Source of the DNA: Lampris incognitus
Taxonomy: Eukaryota > Chordata > Actinopteri > Lampriformes > Lampridae
NCBI RefSeq assembly: GCF_029633865.1
Contig: NC_079224.1
Location: forward strand, 23,926,895-23,990,894
Direction of reading: 5' to 3'
DNA length: 64,000 nucleotides
Each line of letters opens with the position of its first letter. Within the stretch, counting starts at the first letter, position 1. Positions 23,049-34,873 of this stretch are shown here, piece after piece. The notes under the pieces are model-generated. The model made no database searches, was not told the origin of the DNA, and saw only the letters and a list, made by a program, of their open reading frames with translations. The translations under genes were made by a program, and so were the position numbers.

Positions 23049-24206
23049 GTTTCCGCGTTTTATACCTGCCAGAAAGAAGGAAGATATAATTACACAATGA
23101 CACATTGGAGAATGAAGTGCTTCAACAGGACTACTCCACAAATAGTTATCTCAGCTTCAACTATGCCCACAATGGACTAAGTCTACGAAGCCTTAATAAA
23201 ATGGAGGTTAGCCGTAATAGGACTGGAAACCTGCTTGTATATGAGAAACAGGAAATCTGGTTAGCGCTCTGAATGGTTTGTGACAGAGCCGTCTCATCAC
23301 ACAAACAAAAAACGGCAGTCATCTTTATCCTGCTGGCTGCATGAGCACACTGCAACTACAGATCTTGCACGGTTTTATTTGAGGCGTAAAAGATACCTCA
23401 TCCACAAAGTACACACGGATAGTGTGCACCTGACTCACAAAAACAGTCGTTGTACATAGCTGGTATGATTTTATTTCTTAATGTAAACTAACTATTGGTA
23501 TGACCCAAAAAGTTGCAGCCAGGAGCGTCATCACACTGCTGACTGTTAGGGCGCTGCCAAAGTGTCTATGGTGGACACTTAACTTTGGATGGATTGGAAA
23601 AAAAAAACTTTGGATGGACAGCCAGAAAGCTAGCGTGAGGTGACTAGATATTACCGTTAAATTTAAATTTTTTACTACAAACCCCAAAAGCGAAATCGGT
23701 GTATAAAAACGAGCAGTTGACGTTTAGCGATGTGCTAAACGCGCTCTCTAAAGTCCGTAAGTGATGGGAGAGGAGAATTTAGCGAAGCGTTAAACCAAAA
23801 ACGTTGGGTCCACTCACTAACGCCAAGCTAAGTAGTGAACTGACGCGACTTGAGCTACGATAATACTACAAATTTGCTTTAAAAAGATTATCTCGCTGTA
23901 CACTACCGTGTGAAAAACCGAATATGAGTTGAGCTGGCAATATTGTCGGTGAAACGACACAGATAAAAGATAGTTTGGGGTTAACCGGGACGAAATCGAT
24001 TCACAAAGCTCTGTTCCGTGAAGCTAAATGCGAGCTAAGCTAGCACTTAACGACCAGCTAGTATGCAGCGACTCCGGTTACAGGATGTTGGACAGACTGT
24101 GACTTTACTCGAGGTTTCATTTAGTATCGGTGCGGTTTTGGCTAAAACGTGAAGTGAGAGACCCCCTCCGAATAAAACGGTGGATTAGTAAAACGTATAG
24201 CATTAC

Positions 24207-24335
24207 CTCACTGATCGACCAGTCGAACAAATGAACGGGAAGGTGTGGAGCGACTGGTGTCGGACACCTCGAATTCCACAGATTCCGGTGCAGCTTCCTC
24301 TTTATGGACCACAATGCATTGGGCCAACACACCGT
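24207..24335 (-). promoter_or_regulatory. sept2: Probable septin 2 5'-UTR exon and promoter
   Basis: A good minus-strand donor (GAG|GTAATGC) sits with its exon edge at 24207, about 1.1 kb upstream of the first coding exon. The sequence from there to about 24.34 kb is GC-richer than its surroundings and free of recognised repeats. The next exon has an acceptor at 23066-23067 and starts 17 bases upstream of the ATG. A non-coding first exon separated from the ATG exon is usual for septin 2. The transcription start is inferred, not seen. Confidence 0.45.
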
Positions 24336-24669
24336 GATTGGCTTTGTCGCTATGGTGACGTTATCTGACTACCAGCGTCGTTAGGAGGAAGTATAATTAT
24401 CTTTTTTTCATCTGTGAAAATATGGAGAATATCTGAGGTAAAGTGGATGCATTCAGAGAAAAACTACATTTATTTTCATGTTAATCCAATCACAGGAGCC
24501 AATTTATAAAAATGATTGCGTGATAATTTTTAAAGGAGTCATGAATACTCATATAGCTTGTAGTCCCCCTCCCCGAAAACAAGCTTAACTGCGGTCTTTT
24601 TATGTATAAAAGACCCTTCCGCACACCAAAACTCTGAATCAACTTGTTACACGTTTTTTTATACCTACC

Positions 24670-24925
24670 TATGAAAAATCACATCCAGCACCCGACGTCC
24701 CACAGGGATATGCGCTCTCCCCCCCTCTACAGAAACGACTGCACCTCAGGAGAACAGTCTGTTAAACTCCTGAAGTCTGCATATGACACAACAATCGTCA
24801 GCCTCATCCGGAACGGGGACGAGCCAGCATACAGATGGCGGGGCTGAACAACTGGCCCTCTGGTGCAGTCATAACAACCTGGAGCTGAAACACGCTCAAA
24901 ACTGTAGCGATCACAGCGGACCTCA
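24670..24925 (+). pseudogene. LINE reverse transcriptase fragment
   Basis: Conceptual reading around VPQGYALSPLLYRNDCTSGEQ and SVKLLKSAYDTTIVSLIRNG matches the fish LINE RT block that normally reads VPQGCVLSPLLYSLYTNDC and FADDTT. Here the catalytic Asp pair is lost (YDTT) and stops follow. It is only about 250 bases long. The specific LINE clade cannot be fixed from this piece. Confidence 0.7.
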
Positions 24926-25114
24926 GGAGGGGGAGGACTGGGGAGGGGGCTTTTGATATGACTAAGCCTTTTTTTTAATTATTATTATTTTGTATTTCAT
25001 TTCATTTTTGGCCCACATTGCATACAGTGAAGTAAGATGACAATTTGTTCGCTTGCTTGCGTTGTGTCATGCAAATTACACAATAGATAAATCAATAAAT
25101 GACTGAATGTCGAT

Positions 25115-25117
25115 TAA

Positions 25118-25156
<39 letters not shown>

Positions 25157-25160
25157 GTTT
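25115..25160. repeat. (GT)n(AT)n microsatellite
   Basis: GT run followed by AT run at about 25118-25156, then a T/G-rich tail. Confidence 0.9.
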
Positions 25161-25807
25161 GTTTGTTTGTTTTTTTTTGTTTGTTTTTTTTACAAAAAAT
25201 AGCCATGCAATGTGCTTTACAAAGCACCGAATCTTGAGCGTAAGCACAGGACGCAATGCCCCGGCTGTGTTTCGGGCGGCTACGGTTTATTCTAGTGTGG
25301 CTCAGCGAAGGCCAGGGGACAGGGAGTGGGATTAAAACAGAGCAGAAAACTTGTATTTTGAATTGGACTGAAAAACTGAACACTAAACAATTCCGTGTTT
25401 ATAGGCTTACAGCCATGTTCTAAGGGAAAGAGACAATTTTTTCGTGTACCATTGAGATATGTTCTTGACCCTAACTTACTTATTCATTCGGTCCTTATTT
25501 CAACATTGTTACAAAAATGCACGTATACATAGATAAATCATAAAAAATATATCAAACAAACGAAGAAAGAAACATTATTGACCGAAAGGGTGTTGAGCAT
25601 ATTATGCCTACCTTTTTTATACCTCATACAAAAAAAATACAACTTTTGTAACCATGCAAGTTTATGTCAAGTTGCAAGTTTGTTTATGTTTTGCAATCAT
25701 TGAAACTTCTGCTGCATGATATTTAGAATAATTCAAAATTTGTATTGTCAATAAGGTGACGCCTAAATCCAAGAAATAATATAAATTAACCTTTGCCGGT
25801 AGTGCGT

Positions 25808-25879
25808 GGCTCGTTGGTCTAGGGGTATGATTCTCGCTTTGGGTGCGAGAGGTCCCGGGTTCAAATCCCGGACGAGCCC
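25808..25879 (+). tRNA. tRNA-Pro (anticodon TGG)
   Basis: A complete 72-base cloverleaf: acceptor GGCTCGT pairs with ACGAGCC (25872-25878) plus discriminator C. The A-box is GGTCTAGGGGTATG and the anticodon stem CTCGC/GCGAG closes loop TTTGGGT with anticodon TGG at 25840-25842. The B-box is GGGTTCAAATCCC. No CCA is encoded, as expected for a eukaryote. A run of six T at 25883-25888 is a Pol III terminator. No mismatch is seen in any stem, and it is not embedded in a SINE, so a functional gene is likely. Confidence 0.95.
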
Positions 25880-25882
25880 AAG

Positions 25883-25888
25883 ATTTTT
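25883..25888 (+). terminator. Pol III T-run terminator of tRNA-Pro
   Basis: TTTTTT begins four bases after the tRNA 3' end, the normal RNA polymerase III stop. Confidence 0.8.
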
Positions 25889-25989
25889 TGTAAGTGTAAG
25901 GCGCTTTAGCTTTTTCTGTGTACACTTTCTAGCACATACATATGCCGAATTTTCATAACGGTTTGTTATCAAAATGTACCAAAATGTGT

Positions 25990-27085
25990 CATTTTGTGGA
26001 GATCACGTCTTGTTCAATACTGTAGGCGCTCTTGACTATAAAGCACGCTTTTACTGACCTCTTGTGGTCTTTCAGTACTACAACAGATTTACTACGTATG
26101 GCGTATCAGGACTGGGTTATCTCGTTAATAGGGCACGCGCTCTCCATATCATGGTAGGATTACTGACCTGGTAAGTGAGAAAAATACCATAGCCCGGGGT
26201 CCCAAAAGATTTGAGGTAATGCATTTGCACAGGCACAGCTCCAAGTGTTCATTCCAGGCTTTAGACAGAGAACACTGTCTCATTCTCTGAAGCAGCCATT
26301 ACTATTGCAGGGGCTCCAAATACAGTCTTTGTTGTGTAGTTTTGGACTCCTTTCAAGCAGGAGCCAAAGCTACTGACTCTGTCAATGGGGGTGTTTGAGA
26401 CACACCCAACTGACATTTAAGAGACCAGCCACAATTGCAATTGATACAATAGCCTCAGCATCAAACTTGTTGTTGCCCGCACAAGGTTGCCCCTTGCTTC
26501 ATAATTCGGTGTTATTGCTAAACACAGACAAGCAAAAGTATAATTGTTGACCCATCAGAAAATTGGAAATAATGAAAAAAGGAGTACCAAAAGGAGTTTA
26601 TTTTCTAGATTGTCACCTAGCTAAGTTTAGCCATATGAGCGGTCACAGGCTAGGCTTTGGAAGGTAGGTTTGGGAGCGGTGACTGGTGGGTGGTAGGGGG
26701 TGGGGTATACTTCCTCCCTCGGAAAGTCTCAGCATCAATCCAAGGTTAGGCTTGACTTTGTAGTAAGCACTGAACGCTAGGTCCTGCCAATGACCTCCCC
26801 AACACCACCACCTGCCACACCCCTGAGTCCTGACAGCATTTATATTTTTTCTAACCTACCATCATTTTTTTTACAATTGTTGTGAGGTGTATGTGTCTAC
26901 CTGTTGTGTACCTGGGCTCTCTCTCTCTTACCTTCTCTTTTCAGGATGAGAACTTGTAATGCTCAGAGGCCCTGTGGAGCAGGGAGCCCTATGAATTTTT
27001 ACATTTGACTGACACAGGGTTTGATCCGATCCGATCCGGAATCACTTATTTGGGCCTGAATTTGACATCACACGTTAGATATCTA
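25990..27085. other. Unassigned intergenic stretch
   Basis: No gene, RNA or repeat recognised between the tRNA-Pro region and the SINE at 27.1 kb. Confidence 0.4.
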
Positions 27086-27099
27086 TTATATTTCACTTT

Positions 27100-27509
27100 C
27101 CCTCCCTTTTCACCCCAATTGTATCTGGCCCAGCTCTTCCGAGCCGTCCCGGTCGCTGCTGCACCCCCTCTGCCGATTCGGGGAGGGCTGCAGACTACTA
27201 CATCCCTCCTCCGATACATGTGGAGTTGCCAGCCCCTTCTTTTCACCTGAGGAGTTTCGCCAAGGGGACGTAGCGCGTGAGAGGATCACGCTATTCCTCC
27301 CACTTCCCCCTGAAAAGGCATCCCGACCGACCAGAGGAGGGGCTAGTGCAACGACCAGGACACATACCCACCTCTGGCTTCCCACTTGCAGACACGGCCA
27401 ATTGTGTCTGTAGGGACGACCGCCCAAGCCGGAGGTAACACGGGGATTCGAACCGGCGATCCTCGTGTTGGTAGGCAACGGAATAGACCGCCACGCCACC
27501 CGAATGCCC
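27100..27509 (-). mobile_element. tRNA-derived SINE, family 2, copy A
   Basis: The minus strand starts GGCATTCGGGTGGCGTGGCG (A-box) with B-box GGTTCGAATCC. A ~330-base body ends in GGGGTGAAAAGGGAGG. It has a perfect 14-bp target duplication, TTATATTTCACTTT, at 27086-27099 and 27510-27523. Other copies lie at 41740-42165 and 55601-56071. Confidence 0.93.
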
Positions 27510-27535
27510 TTATATTTCACTTTAATTTAAGATAG

Positions 27536-27752
27536 TGTGGTGACCCACATCTATATAACGAGAGAAATTCACCTAAGAGGACGGTGTACCTTTAAGGGAA
27601 GAGGCGAGGGGTCAGATAATGCACTTCCGCTTCCGGTTCACAGTTCAGTTCAGTGTCGTTGTCGAATGTATGACATGCTAAGTTGGAGCTAGTAAACTAC
27701 CTCGACTACGTCTACTCTCACGTCTCCTGTCTCGTTGTTTTCTAACTCCACA
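27536..27752 (+). repeat. Left LTR of the young Gypsy copy
   Basis: 217 bp, TGTGGTGACC...ACTCCACA, with TG...CA ends. Confidence 0.93.
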
Positions 27753-30700
27753 TTGGTGACATGATCGAACTACTAATGCTGCCGCGGTACCCGCTCCCGA
27801 CGCCGGTGCTAACAACATGGCTATTGCTAACGCTAGCATTAACGCCGCTACTGTGAAGCTACCCGACTTTTGGCAGCATAATCCACGGCCGTGGTTTCAA
27901 CATGTGGAAGCCCAGTTCCAGCTGAGAGGGATAACGCAGGATGCAACGCAGTACTTCCACGTAGTGGCGGCGTTAGACGCATCGACAACGGCGCGAGCAA
28001 TGACACTGTTGGAAGCTCCGCCAGCTGCTGGCAAGTACGATGCTATAAAGACATTCCTCCTGAAGCTATTTGAACTGTCGGAGCTGGAGAAGGCAGACCG
28101 TTTACTGTTTCTCTGAATGGCCTCGGCGACGGCAAACCGTCTGAGTTAATGGAAAAATGCTGTCTGTGCTGGGATCGGCTGATCCGGCCTTTCTTTTCAC
28201 ACACATTTTTCTGAGGCAGCTCCCCGCACCTGTACGCACAGCACTGGCCAGTTCTCCTCACGCCGCCTCCAAGGACTACCGTTCTCTGGCTGCTGAAGCA
28301 GACAGGGTTTTCCTGGCCAACCGGCAACAGTTTGTGCATGCCCTGCTACTCCACCAGACCGCCCCACCACCACCTGTGTACGACTATATGGACACCGCGG
28401 CTGCGGTGACAGCCCGCCGCCAACCTGACGACGGGCTCTGTTATTACCATGCCAGGTTTGGGGCAAAAGCAAAACAGTGTCGCAAACCCTGCAGTTACAG
28501 GGTTCAGGGAAACGCCAAGGCCGGCGCTCGTTAACGGCTATGGGCGCCGGCCGTGACTGCAAGCTGTTCATCAGAGACTCCTTGTCGGGCCGGCGGCTGC
28601 TGGTTGACTCTGGCGCTCAACGCAGCATACTACCAGCACAAGCTGTGGACACGATGACCGACAGTCACAGCCCCCAGATGGACGCCGCCAACGGCACGTC
28701 CATTCGGACGTACGGTATCAGACATGTGGACGTGTGTTTTGGCGGCCGACGTTTCGGCTGGGACTTTGTGATGGCTGCTGTATCCACCCCGCTCCTAGGT
28801 GCGGATTTCCTCTGTGCTTTCAACCTGCTGGTGGATGTTAAAAACTGTCGCGTGATTGATGCTGTCTCTTTTGCGTCATACCCCTGCACGCTTGGGGGGG
28901 CTGGAGCGCTGTGCCTCGCTAACACACTCTCCACCGGGGATCCATACCAACGCCTGCTCGCCAATTTCCCCGAGCTCACCACACCCACCTTCTCCTCGGC
29001 GGTGGCCAAGCACGGCGTGGAACATCATATCACCACAGTGGGCCCCCCAGTTTACGCCCGGGCCCGACGCCTCGACTCGGCCAAGCTCACAATAGCCAGG
29101 GAGGAGTTTTCGACTTTGGAGCGCCTCGGCATTGTCCGCCGTTCTGACAGCCCGTGGGCTTCCCCTCTTCACATGGTTACAAAGGCCGACGGGGGTTGGC
29201 GCCCGTGCGGGGACTACCGTCGCCTAAACAATGCCACGACCCCCGACCGGTACCCCATACCGCACATACAAGATTTCTCTACCCACCTGGCGGGCGCTGC
29301 CATCTATTCCAAAATCGACTTAGTGCGGGGGGTATCACCAAGTGCCGGTCCACCCACTGGATGTCCCAAAAACGGCTGTCATCACACCCTTTGGGCTCTT
29401 TGAGTTCTTACGTATGCCTTTCGGCCTTAAAGGGGCGGCGCAGACGTTTCAGCGCCTTATGGATTCTGTGCTCCGCGACATGCCATTTTTGTTTGTGTAC
29501 TTAGACGACATCCTCGTGGCCAGCGCGTCGGCGGAGGAACACATGATGCACCTCAGACAGCTGTTCGACAGGCTCAGCGAACACGGCCTCATCATCAACC
29601 CAGCTAAGTGTCAGTTCGGGAAGTCGTCCATCACCTTCTTCGGGCACCACATCACTCCACAGGGGGCCGTTCCCCTCCCTGCCATGGTTGAGGCTGTCAC
29701 CATGTTCCCCCGCCCCCGCACTGTACAGTCGCTGCAGGAATTCCTGGGCATGGTGAACTTTTATAACCGTTTCCTGCCCCGTGCCGCCCACATCATGTGT
29801 CCCCTGTATGAGGCCCTGCGGGGTAAGAAGTCTAAGGACGAGCTGGACTGGTCTTCGGGGACGCACGAGGCTTTTGTGGCCGCCAAGACCGCGCTGGCCA
29901 ACGCTGCGCTGCTAGCTCACCCGTCGCCTGCCGCCCCCATAGCCCTTACAGCGGATGCCTCCGACTACGCCGTGGGGGCCGTGTGTGAGCAGTGGGTGGG
30001 GGGGGTGGCTGGCAGCCGTTGGCGTTCTTCAGTAAACAACTCCGTGAGAGCGAGCGCAAATACAGCACCTTTGATAGGGAACTACTGGGTCTCTTCCTCG
30101 CAACCAGACACTTTAGGTTCCTATTGGAGGGCCGACAGTTCACCGCTTTCGTGGACCACAAACCGCTGACGTTCTGTATGGCCAAAACCTCAGAACCGTG
30201 GTCTGGGCGTCAGCAGCGCCATCTCGCGGCGGTTTCCGAGTTTACCACGGACATACAACACGTGTCGGGCAAGGATAACTTCGTCGTCGACTGCCTTTCA
30301 CGGGCGGTTGTTAACGCCGTTCACCAAGCCAAGGACGCGACCGTTCAAGACTACCGGTCGACCCCTACGGCGCTACGGCTGGAGGATGGGATGTTCGACG
30401 CGGCCAACACCACCCTCCTCTGTGACATCTCCACCGGTCAACCGCGCCCCCTGGTGCCTACTTCCTGGCGGCGCCGAGTTTTCGACACCGTCCACGGCCT
30501 TTCCCACCCGGGAGTGAAGGCCTCGACCAAGCTGGTGAGCGGCAAGTTCGTTTGGCCTGGGCTCCGTAAGGATGTTAGAGCCTGGGCCGGCTCGTGTGTG
30601 GCGTGCCGACGCGCCAAGGTGCACCGCCATACCAAGGCCCCTTTGGCGCCGTTTGTGGTTCCAGAGAGGCGGTTTGACCACGTCAATGTTGACCTGGTGG

Positions 30701-31752
30701 GTCCCCTGCCCCCCTCCCGTGGTTATACGTTCCTCCTCACTATTGTGGACAGGGCCACCAGGTGGCCAGAGGCTATTCCCTTGTCCTCCACGACGGCAGC
30801 AGAGGTAGCACGGGCGTTCATCGGCTGCTGGGTGGCCCGTTTCGGCACGCCTGGTGACATCACGAGCGACCGGGGCTCCCAGTTTACCTCGGAGCTCTGG
30901 GCGGCGGTCGCTGAGCACCTGGGGGTGGAGATCCACCGCACTACGGCGTACAACCCGCAGAGCAACGGACTTTGTGAGCGGTTCCATCAGGACATGAAAG
31001 CCGCTCTGCGGGCAAGCCTCACTGGCTGCAACTGGATGGACCGGCTCCCGTGGGTCATGCTCGGCCTGCGTTCGGCCCCGAAGGAAGACCTCCAGACCTC
31101 CGCTGAGCTGGTGTATGGCCAGCCCCTGCGGGTTCCGGGGGAGTTTCTTCCGGATGCTACGGCTCCCTGGTCGGCCGCCTCTCACCTCAGTGCATCCCGG
31201 AGCGCTGCCGGTGCCTTCGCTCCTGTTCCAATGTCTCAACACTGCCTTCCCCGGTCCTACGTCTGCAAAGATCTGCCATCGGCGAGGTACGTCTTCATTA
31301 GGCACGACAGCCATCGGTCCCCGCTGCAGCCCCCATACGACGGGCCCTTCCGCGTCCTGGAGGCGGGGGATAAGAACTTTGTGGTGGACATGGGGGGGCA
31401 GGCCGGAGCGGGTCACTATAGACCGTCTCAAGCCCACTCACTTGGACATTGGGGAGCCAATGCAATTGGCCCTACCCCCGCGGCAGGGGCGCCCTCCTAG
31501 GTCGGCCCCGGCACCTGCCTCTGTTCCTGCTTCGGCCCCCGCCTATGGCCCGGGTTTCAGCCCCATCTCTTTCCCCTCCTGTGAAGCGCAGCCGTTATGG
31601 CCGCAGGGTCCGCCCCCCGACTCGTCACCTGTTTTCCCCGTGACTTTGCACTATGTCATTGACTGTTCTGTTGTAGAGTCTATTTTTATGTTCATGACTT
31701 GCACTTTTGCTGTTTTGCATTGTTTTGTGTAGGTGAATTCTGGGGGGGCCTG

Positions 31753-31969
31753 TGTGGTGACCCACATCTATATAACGAGAGACATTCACCTAAGAGGATG
31801 GTGTACCTTTAAGGGAAGAGGCGAGGGGTCAGATAATGCACTTCCGCTTCCGGTTCACAGTTCAGTTCAGTGTCGTTGTCGAATGTATGACATGCTAAGT
31901 TGGAGCTAGTAAACTACCTCGACTACGTCTACTCTCACGTCTCCTGTCTCGTTGTTTTCTAACTCCACA
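31753..31969 (+). repeat. Right LTR of the young Gypsy copy
   Basis: 217 bp, same ends as the left LTR and about 99% identical to it. Confidence 0.93.
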
Positions 31970-31973
31970 ATAG

Positions 31974-32667
31974 ACACATTCAGACATTGGATGATTTTTG
32001 TATAAAGTTAGGAAAAGGAGAGATCCTCCCTCCAGGTCTACTCTTATAGACCACCGACTCCATCATCCACATCACCTGCAGAAGTGTCCCTGTTGTTTAA
32101 ATTTTTCCAAAAAGTCAAAATGTGTGTTTACAAACAAACATAATCATCTCGTTGGGGTCTTAAGCCGCCTGCCAACACTTATTCCAAAAATAATCTCACT
32201 CCGGTGGCTCAGGAGGAACATCTGGGAGACTTAAAAATACACACAGTTTCATGCCTGTCTGTCCTCACCCAGCAGGGGTTATCTCAGCACACTGTTGTTA
32301 AGGCATCTCTGCTTCTTTTCCCTCCCGTCCAGCTCGGGACAGCCACCGCTTGACTCGACGTGAGCCGAGGGCCAATCTCTCAGTAAATACCAATCTCTCC
32401 TCCTTTTCTGTCGCAGTGAGCATATCATCGCCGCAGGAGGGACGCTGTTTTCATTATGCCCTAAGCCTCTTAGTGGCACCACGCTCTGTCACTTGAAGAG
32501 GGGCCTCACATTATGAACTGTATGAATGTAGCACACATTTGAAGTGCCTCTCCCTCACACCCGCCCATATAACATGGCATGTGGATCCCTGCTCTGCTCT
32601 GCTATGAATAGGAACAGCAGATAATTCCTTGCTTTCTAAATGTACACCTGGATGTAATCCCATAGTT
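31974..32667. other. Unassigned intergenic stretch
   Basis: Non-coding, no recognised repeat between the Gypsy target duplication and the GA microsatellite. Confidence 0.4.
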
Positions 32668-32680
32668 GAGAGAGAGAGAG

Positions 32681-32763
<83 letters not shown>

Positions 32764-32798
32764 GAGAGAGCGACCGAGAGTGAGAGAGAGAGAGAGCA
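32668..32798. repeat. (GA)n microsatellite
   Basis: About 130 bases of nearly pure AG dinucleotides with a few C interruptions. The apparent Arg/Glu and Ser/Leu open frames over it are repeat artefacts. Confidence 0.95.
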
Positions 32799-33255
32799 AA
32801 CAAGCAAGCAAGCGGGTTAGAGAAGATAGGGACGCATGATAGGAGGAAAACATCAAGCCATGAAGTGAAGTGGCCGAGTTAACCGTTGTTTAACTCGGTC
32901 AGGTTGGCTGACATCACTCTTCTCACTTATTTTAAGTCTAACTGGCTAAAAAGGCAGCATTACATTTAGTTTATTAAGGGGCCACCATATTCACATTTTA
33001 TTTTCGTTAATGGACAACCAAACTGTGTGCTTGGGGACGGCATACGTAGTGCACGTGTAGGGGCCCATGGCGAGTTTGTGTCCAGGGCCCGTGGTCATCA
33101 TAATCTGTTCATGTACACATACGTATAATAACTATGTGTAACCCGGTTATTATTTTGGTTTCATAACATTTATTATTTTGGTACATTGTACTATATTGTA
33201 GTATGATTAAAATATGTTCAATGTTATTTCAAATATGTATATATGATTTTATATA

Positions 33256-34873
33256 CACTACCGTTCAAAAGTTTGGGATCACCCAAACAATTTTGTGTTT
33301 TCCATGAAAAGTCACACTTATTCACCACCATATGTTGTGAAATGAATAGAAAATAGAGTCAAGACATTGACAAGGTTAGAAATAATGATTTGTATTTGAA
33401 ATAAGATTTTTTTTACATCAAACTTTGCTTTCGTCAAAGAATCCTCCATTTGCAGCAATTACAGCATTGCAGACCTTTGGCATTCTAGCTGTTAATTTGT
33501 TGAGGTAATCTGGAGAAATTGCACCCCACGCTTCCAGAAGCAGCTCCCACAAGTTGGATTGGTTGGATGGGCACTTCTTGCGTACCATACGGTCAAGCTG
33601 CTCCCACAACAGCTCAATGGGGTTCAGATCTGGTGACTGCGCTGGCCACTCCATTACCGATAGAATACCAGCTGCCTGCTTCTGCTCTAAATAGTTCTTG
33701 CACAATTTGGAGGTGTGTTTAGGGTCATTGTCCTGTTGTAGGATGAAATTGGCTCCAATCAAGCGCTGTCCACTGGGTATGGCATGGCGTTGCAAAATGG
33801 AGTGATAGCCTTCCTTATTCAGAATCCCTTTTACCCTGTACAAATTTCCCACCTTACCAGCACCAAAGCAACCCCAGACCATCACATTACCTCCACCATG
33901 CTTAACAGATGGCGTCAGGCATTCTTCCAGCATCTTTTCATTTGTTCTGCGTCTCACAAACGTTCTTCTTTGTGATCCAAACACCTCAAACTTGGATTCA
34001 TCCGTCCACAACACTTTTTTCCAGTCTTCCTCTGTCCAAAGTCTTTGTTCTTTTGCCCATCTTAATCTTTTTCTTGTATTGGTCAGTCTCAGATATGGCT
34101 TTTTCTTTGCCACTCTGCCCTGAAGCCCAGAATCCCGCAGCCACCTCTTCACTGTAGATGTTGACACTGGTGTTTTGCGGGTACTATTTAATGAAGATGC
34201 CAGTTGGGGACCTGTGAGGCATCTGTTTCTCAAACTAGAGACTCTAATGTACTTATCTTCTTGCTCAGTTGTGCAACGCGGCCTCCCACTTCTTTTTCTA
34301 CTCTGGTTAGAGCCTGTTTGTGCTGTCCTCTGAAGGGAGTAGTACACACCGGTGTAGGAAATCTTCAATTTCTTAGCAATTTCTCGCATGGAATAGCCTT
34401 CATTTCTAAGAACAAGAATAGACTGTCGAGTTTCAGATGAAAGTTCTCTTTTTCTGGCCATTTTGAGCGTTTAATTGACCCCACAAATGTGATGCTCCAG
34501 AAACTCAATCTGCTCAAAGGAAGGTCAGTTTTGTAGCTTCTGTAACGAGCTAAACTGTTTTCAGATGTGTGAACATGATTGCACAAGGGTTTTCTAATCA
34601 TCAATTAGCCTTCTGAGCCAATGAGCAAACACATTGTACCATTAGAACACTGGAGTGATAGTTGCTTGAAATGGGCCTCTATACACCTATGTAGATATTG
34701 CACCAAAAACCAGACATTTGCAGCTAGAATAGTCATTTACCACATTAGCAATGTATAGAGTGTATTTCTTTAAAGTTAAGACTAGTTTAAAGTTATCTTC
34801 ATTGAAAAGTACAGTGCTTTTCATTCAAAAATATGGACATTTCAATGTGATCCCAAACTTTTGAACGGTAGTG
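33256..34873 (-). mobile_element. Tc1/mariner transposon, apparently intact
   Basis: Ends CACTACCGTTCAAAAGTTTG (left) and CAAACTTTTGAACGGTAGTG (right), flanked by TA duplications at 33254-33255 and 34874-34875. Length 1618 bp, the usual Tc1 size. The host LTR reads continuously across the site when compared with the other LTR (GATTTTATA / TATGTTTTATTT). It carries one complete transposase gene on the minus strand. Confidence 0.95.
33418..34461 (-). CDS. Tc1-family transposase, intact reading frame
   Basis: 347 residues, within the normal 340-350 range. Start MARKRELSSETRQ at 34461. Paired helix-turn-helix DNA-binding region (about 1-120, including RQSILVLRNEGYSMREIAKK and the GRPRCTT linker). 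DD34E catalytic core: D in LWTDESKF (about 153), D in [10 protein letters not shown] (about 245), and E in DLNPIELLWEQL (34 residues after the second Asp). The motifs GGGNVMVWGCF and WPAQSPDLNP are intact. Reads through to a stop at 33418 without interruption. It cuts and pastes its own element at TA sites. Whether it is expressed or active is not known; a missense change could still disable it. It resembles the fish Passport-like Tc1 group from memory only. Confidence 0.93.
   Translation of the reverse strand: MARKRELSSETRQSILVLRNEGYSMREIAKKLKISYTGVYYSLQRTAQTGSNQSRKRSGRPRCTTEQEDKYIRVSSLRNRCLTGPQLASSLNSTRKTPVSTSTVKRWLRDSGLQGRVAKKKPYLRLTNTRKRLRWAKEQRLWTEEDWKKVLWTDESKFEVFGSQRRTFVRRRTNEKMLEECLTPSVKHGGGNVMVWGCFGAGKVGNLYRVKGILNKEGYHSILQRHAIPSGQRLIGANFILQQDNDPKHTSKLCKNYLEQKQAAGILSVMEWPAQSPDLNPIELLWEQLDRMVRKKCPSNQSNLWELLLEAWGAISPDYLNKLTARMPKVCNAVIAANGGFFDESKV

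Larger units (their letters stand above)
27536..31969 (+). mobile_element. Ty3/Gypsy LTR retrotransposon, young, nearly whole but broken
   Basis: Fossil element. Left LTR 27536-27752 and right LTR 31753-31969 are 217 bp each and differ at only about two positions, so the insertion is recent. The target duplication is ATAG (27532-27535 and 31970-31973). A primer-site-like TTGGTGACATGATCG follows the left LTR, and a G-rich polypurine tract (about 31740-31751) precedes the right LTR. Parts in order: gag-like region about 27.8-28.5 kb, protease-like (about 28.6 kb), reverse transcriptase (about 29.1-29.8 kb, with YLDDILVA), RNase H (about 29.9-30.3 kb) and integrase with HHCC and DDE-type motifs (about 30.4-31.2 kb). 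All internal domains are present, but the coding is interrupted about four times. The copy lies 12 bases beyond the SINE target duplication. Confidence 0.95.

Noticed and set aside
25662-25972. Minus-strand open frames across 25.7-26.0 kb (with RPGFEPGTSR-like peptide)
   Set aside because: They read backwards through the tRNA-Pro gene; such peptides are a common mis-annotation of tRNA complement.
27046-27520. Open frames in the 27.1-27.5 kb SINE
   Set aside because: Both strands of a tRNA-derived SINE; the copies at 41.7 and 55.6 kb show the same spurious frames.
30373-31437. 354-residue minus-strand open frame
   Set aside because: Exact antisense of the Gypsy integrase region; GC-rich third positions keep the reverse frame open.
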